Source: an uncultured Pirellulaceae bacterium | GTDB lineage: Bacteria; Planctomycetota; Planctomycetia; Pirellulales; Pirellulaceae | NCBI GenBank assembly: GCA_937944405.1 | Contig: CALDYR010000003.1 | Coordinates: 1 to 64,000, forward strand | Direction: 5' to 3' | Length of the DNA stretch: 64,000 nucleotides | Part shown: positions 60,873 through 64,000 of the stretch, in pieces | Numbering within the stretch: position 1 is the stretch's first letter | How the letters are laid out: each line of letters begins with the position of its first letter | Notes under the pieces: generated by a model | Told to the model about the DNA's origin: nothing | The model's database searches: none | Seen by the model: the letters and a program-made list of their open reading frames with translations, nothing else | Made by a program: the position numbers and the translations under genes

Positions 60873-61664
60873 ATGAAACTTCACCGTATCATCGCCTTTG
60901 CAGTGGCGCTGTATTTTGCCCCTGCTATCGCCTTTTGTCAGGACACCACGTTATCTTTTAGCGGTACCATTGGGGCGTCGGCTGGGACTTTACGTGATTC
61001 CGGCGGCTTTAACGATGCTCCTTCAGCGCTCTCGGATCTTGAAGGGCAAGCTTTTTCATTCAACTTTAGTTACGATCCGGCATTGGCCGATTTGAACGTC
61101 CGGTCTGGTGTAGGGAATTTCGTGGGTCTATCCACCGCTGACGTTATGTTTGGTGCAAACACGCTGGGTTTGGTTAGTACTGGCGGAGCCAACGGCCAAA
61201 TTGAAGTCAACAACGATGGGGAAGGCCGTCCTCTCGGTAGCATCGCTGATCGTTATTTCGTAACGCTTACTCCCAGTAATACGGTGCTGACTGACCCGGC
61301 GGGTGTCTTTGACGACTTCGATACTGTCCAATTTCAATTGATTCTGGAAGACTCCAGTGGGAATCTTTTCGATAGCGATTCATTGGTCAATGACGCTTTT
61401 CTGTTGCAGGATTTGAGTAATTTCAATATCGCGTTGGCCAATTTTGAATTCCAAAACGCCGCGGGCACCGAAGGTGGAACATTGCTGGTTGATTTGCAAG
61501 ACACCTCCGGAGGCCTTTTAAGCACCAGTCGGAGGGCTTTCGCGCTCAATACCTTCTTTCCTGGAAGCATCGTCGCGGTTCCTGAACCGTCTACCGGCGT
61601 TGCCTTTTTTGCCGTCGTGGGTTTGATGGCGGTGCGGCGGCGTCGACGAGCGTTTGCAGTGTAA
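60873..61664 (+). CDS. PEP-CTERM sorting-signal protein
   Basis: 263 residues. An N-terminal signal peptide ('IIAFAVALYFAPAIAFCQ') and a C-terminal 'VPEPST' followed by a hydrophobic helix and 'RRRRR' make the tripartite PEP-CTERM signal, which directs sorting by exosortase to the surface. The body (about 20-235) is a mostly beta, Asp/Asn/Gly-rich domain with 'FSGTIGASAG' and 'FVTLTPSNT' type strands, function unknown. AGGAAA lies 10 bases before the ATG at 60873. No exosortase gene is in the window. A strong hairpin follows 72 bp after the stop. Confidence 0.92.
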   Translation: MKLHRIIAFAVALYFAPAIAFCQDTTLSFSGTIGASAGTLRDSGGFNDAPSALSDLEGQAFSFNFSYDPALADLNVRSGVGNFVGLSTADVMFGANTLGLVSTGGANGQIEVNNDGEGRPLGSIADRYFVTLTPSNTVLTDPAGVFDDFDTVQFQLILEDSSGNLFDSDSLVNDAFLLQDLSNFNIALANFEFQNAAGTEGGTLLVDLQDTSGGLLSTSRRAFALNTFFPGSIVAVPEPSTGVAFFAVVGLMAVRRRRRAFAV

Positions 61665-62223
61665 TGATGCAACATGCATCGGCTTATGTTTTCGTAGGGA
61701 ATACGCAAAAAATCACGCATTAAGTCTGGCCCGTTCCCCGCCGCTGGCATCAGCGGCGGGGTTGATTGTGATTCGATAGCATTCAAGTTATTCGAGGCCC
61801 CCTTATTTTCGGCGCTGAAAAAAATGCAGGAGGCAATCGCATCGGGGCGAGAGCCAAGACGCAATGTGCGTTGCGTTTCCTTGGTTTTGGCTGCGTCCTG
61901 TCACCTTCCGGTTTACAATGCCCTCCCGGTTTTATTAAATGCGGGTGTGAGTCTGCCAATTTGTGTCGGCACGAAGAGATTGGCTTGGCTTGGGTTGGTT
62001 TAGAACGGTTGTTTGAGATAGATGACGAATATCTTGGGTGGCCCGCTTCAAGCTTGTTTTGCTCCGTCCGTTAAGGCTGTTGGGCGTGCCTACATTTCGG
62101 TTTTTTTAGGGGGACTCCGGCCTGTTTGCGGGGTATGTTTTTCAGAATAAAAAGTGTGAAAAATTGAATTGCCGGGGCGCGATGTGAACTAAACTTTCAG
62201 TTTACCCACCTTTTTTTGAAAGC
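61665..62223. other. Intergenic region before the second sulfatase
   Basis: 559 bp with one terminator hairpin (61736-61761). Small open frames (for example 61871-62074) have no support. Confidence 0.5.
61736..61761 (+). terminator. GC-rich hairpin after the PEP-CTERM gene
   Basis: Perfect 11-bp stem CCCCGCCGCTG / CAGCGGCGGGG with a GCAT loop, followed by TTGATTGTGATT. The T-run is weak, so termination may need other factors. Confidence 0.75.
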
Positions 62224-64000
62224 ATGATGATGGTAGCGAGGAACTTTATAAAATCGACTGCGTTGACTTTGCTGTCGTGCATGGCCGTCGGCGTCTCTGC
62301 CAACGCTCAGGTGCCGTTTAAACCTAACGTGGTAGTGTTTTACGCCGATGATGTCGGCATTGGAGACATCTCGGCCTACCGAGGGTTGGGCGGTGCGAAC
62401 ACGCTCAGCAGTACTCCAAACATTGATGCGTTAGCCAACGATGGCATGATTTTTACCGACGCCCACAGCGCCGCCAGCCTCTGTGCGCCATCGCGGTACA
62501 GTTTGTTGACGGGGAATCTGCCGCCGCGTGGCCGATTGTTTCGTGGGCAGTTCAGTGCGGGCGGCGAGTTCCAAATTTTGCCCGGTCAAAAGACGACCGG
62601 CAACCTTTTCCAAGACGCCGGTTACAACACCGGGTTTATTGGAAAAGTTCATTTAGGCGGTGGTTATTCTGATTCGACCGGGGCCCCTTACGTGGCAACG
62701 AACTTCGCCACTAATTCTCAGCGAAGACCGGGGTTGTTGTTTGTGGATTGGATGCGCGGATTTCGCACCAGCGTCAACGACATCGGTTTCAATTACTCAT
62801 TCATCTCGCATGACGGCATCCAAAGCTCACCCTACATCTACTTTCAAAACAACCGACCCATCGATCGTTTGAGGTTCGAGGGCGGTCGTTGGCGTTGGGG
62901 ACTGGCGACCCGCAACAGAGCTGTTGTGTTTGATCAAGATTTTATTGACAACCGTTTGCTTGGTGGAGAAATCGAGTCGCCCGACCGTGGTAATAACTCA
63001 ACTGTTGGGTGGCCCTACTGGGACTCAAGCAAGACAGGGCAGGTCTACACGCAAGCCGCTCTCGGGTTTATCAGGCGGCATGCACGAGCAGATTCGGGCG
63101 CCCCGTTTTACATGCATTTCGCCTCGCAGGCGGTGCACTCTCCGCATACGCCAGACGAACGATTCTTTGGGCGACGGGTTGCCGGAGTCGAACGCACACC
63201 GCACTTGGATATGGTGCGCGAAATGGATTTGCAGGTCAAAGTGATTATTGACGAGCTCAAAGCTCAAAACCTATTTGACGATACGGTCTTCATTTTTACC
63301 AGCGATAATGGCGGGCTCCGTTTCAGCGCTGGGGCCGGGCACGAAACCTCTGGAATTTACAACGGTACTAAAGGTAGCGCGCTTGAAGGCGGACATCGAA
63401 TTCCGTTTATCGTGCGTTGGACCAGAAGAAATGGAAATTTTGTGACCCCACGGGGCTCCGTTTGTGAAGAAGCCGTTTCACAAATGGATTTGTTCGCTAC
63501 TTTTGCCGATCTTTTGAGCACGCCTCAAAACCGAGAGCAAGGGCTAGATTCGACCAGTATTCTTCCGTACTTTCTAGGTGATTTCAATACATTGTTGAGG
63601 CGAACATTGATCACCTTAGCATCGGAGCTTTTCAGTGGACCTAACGCGGGGCAGCCGTCGTACACGTTTCGATTTGCACGTTCCGGCGTGAAGATCATTG
63701 CCAGCGTAGACGAACCCAGCAGCGAAGAAAGTATCGCGCAAGGCGCTGCGGTTAACTTGGTCGCACCCGATGGCATTCGCGCGTTCTACAATTTGTCCAG
63801 CGATGTTGAAGAATCCAACGACCGTTTGAGTGAGTTGGACGCTGAACGACGGGCCAGATTTTTAACTGCACTTACGCGTCGAATTGTTCCCCGTGGGCTT
63901 AACACGAGCGGACGGTCAACACTCCAACAGGATGCCGACGGCGATGGCCTGTTCGATTATTGGGAGAGGATAGCGTCGGGAGATTTGTCGACCTTTGGCC
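62224..64000 (+). CDS. Secreted sulfatase, 3' end outside window
   Basis: The frame is open from ATG 62224 to the right edge, 592 residues visible. Signal peptide ends near 'VSANAQ'. Sulfatase motifs: 'NVVVFYADDVG' metal site, 'CAPSR' with Cys 87 as the formylglycine precursor, 'LLTGNLPP', 'GFIGKVHLGGGY', the histidines of 'FYMHFASQAVHSPH', 'IFTSDNGG' and 'GTKGSALEGGHRIPFIV'. After the catalytic domain (about 1-560) comes 'QDADGDGLFDYWE', a calcium-binding Asp-rich repeat of the kind seen at the ends of secreted planctomycete proteins. It likely acts outside the cell on a sulfated glycan. The tail continues beyond the window. Confidence 0.94.
   Translation, partial: MMMVARNFIKSTALTLLSCMAVGVSANAQVPFKPNVVVFYADDVGIGDISAYRGLGGANTLSSTPNIDALANDGMIFTDAHSAASLCAPSRYSLLTGNLPPRGRLFRGQFSAGGEFQILPGQKTTGNLFQDAGYNTGFIGKVHLGGGYSDSTGAPYVATNFATNSQRRPGLLFVDWMRGFRTSVNDIGFNYSFISHDGIQSSPYIYFQNNRPIDRLRFEGGRWRWGLATRNRAVVFDQDFIDNRLLGGEIESPDRGNNSTVGWPYWDSSKTGQVYTQAALGFIRRHARADSGAPFYMHFASQAVHSPHTPDERFFGRRVAGVERTPHLDMVREMDLQVKVIIDELKAQNLFDDTVFIFTSDNGGLRFSAGAGHETSGIYNGTKGSALEGGHRIPFIVRWTRRNGNFVTPRGSVCEEAVSQMDLFATFADLLSTPQNREQGLDSTSILPYFLGDFNTLLRRTLITLASELFSGPNAGQPSYTFRFARSGVKIIASVDEPSSEESIAQGAAVNLVAPDGIRAFYNLSSDVEESNDRLSELDAERRARFLTALTRRIVPRGLNTSGRSTLQQDADGDGLFDYWERIASGDLSTFG

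Noticed and set aside
1..64000. tRNA, rRNA, CRISPR arrays, IS elements, prophage
   Set aside because: Scanning all gaps by eye found no cloverleaf arms, regularly spaced repeats, transposase or integrase genes.

Overview
The window reads as a chromosomal segment of a planctomycete, most likely of the Pirellulales. The evidence is two secreted sulfatases, a prepilin-like DUF1559/H-X9-DG gene, a PEP-CTERM protein, a DUF1080 protein, DUF2760/Hsp70 clusters, a SecA of about 1,230 residues, mostly weak or absent Shine-Dalgarno sites, and frequent GTG/TTG starts. waaA (Kdo transferase) and lipoprotein signals indicate a Gram-negative style envelope. I see no rRNA, tRNA, CRISPR, prophage or IS element.

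Layout. 1-5115: end of a hemolysin-III-like gene, then a flagellar export operon fliO-fliP-fliQ-fliR-flhB in which FlhB lacks its C-terminal autocleavage domain. 5184-13611: CYTH phosphatase/cyclase, DUF547 protein, thiE, an unknown membrane protein, clpC and a large unknown lipoprotein. 13612-18506: a sulfatase flanked by repeats, a PhyH-type dioxygenase and an enoyl-CoA hydratase-like gene. 18520-30429: a redox island. Five genes on the minus strand encode a membrane-anchored NAD(P)H/FAD/[2Fe-2S] reductase, a tetrahaem cytochrome c, a cyclic-nucleotide-binding/4x[4Fe-4S] fusion, a b-type membrane subunit and a decahaem cytochrome c. A class III nucleotide cyclase with an FHA domain lies divergent from it, and a RegB/RegA-type redox two-component pair follows. 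30444-40321: gluconokinase, a NusG paralogue, metK, waaA, secA and an MBL-fold hydrolase.

40537-45406 is a second redox island on the minus strand: DUF3365 haem lipoprotein, single-domain globin, a NirB-like FAD/NAD(P)H-[2Fe-2S]-membrane cytochrome fusion, and a membrane-anchored multihaem cytochrome c. Its globin has Tyr B10 and Gln E7 like flavohaemoglobins, so the cluster may be a split, membrane-tied NO- or nitrogen-oxide-handling chain. 45791-58159: sulfotransferase, a broken DUF1559 gene, a SNF2 helicase with a small companion, two unknowns/DUF1080, and a DUF2760-Hsp70-Hsp70 cluster. 58735-64000: an unknown secreted protein, a PEP-CTERM protein and a second sulfatase that runs off the right edge.

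The gene-poor gaps are not empty. Three families of diverged dispersed repeats (called R1, R2, R3 here) recur in them; R1 (four copies) and R2 (two copies) contain inverted repeats. The best candidates for something undescribed are the cyclic-nucleotide-linked redox operon, the globin/NirB-like/multihaem cluster and these repeat families. Functions are read from motifs by eye; no database search was run.
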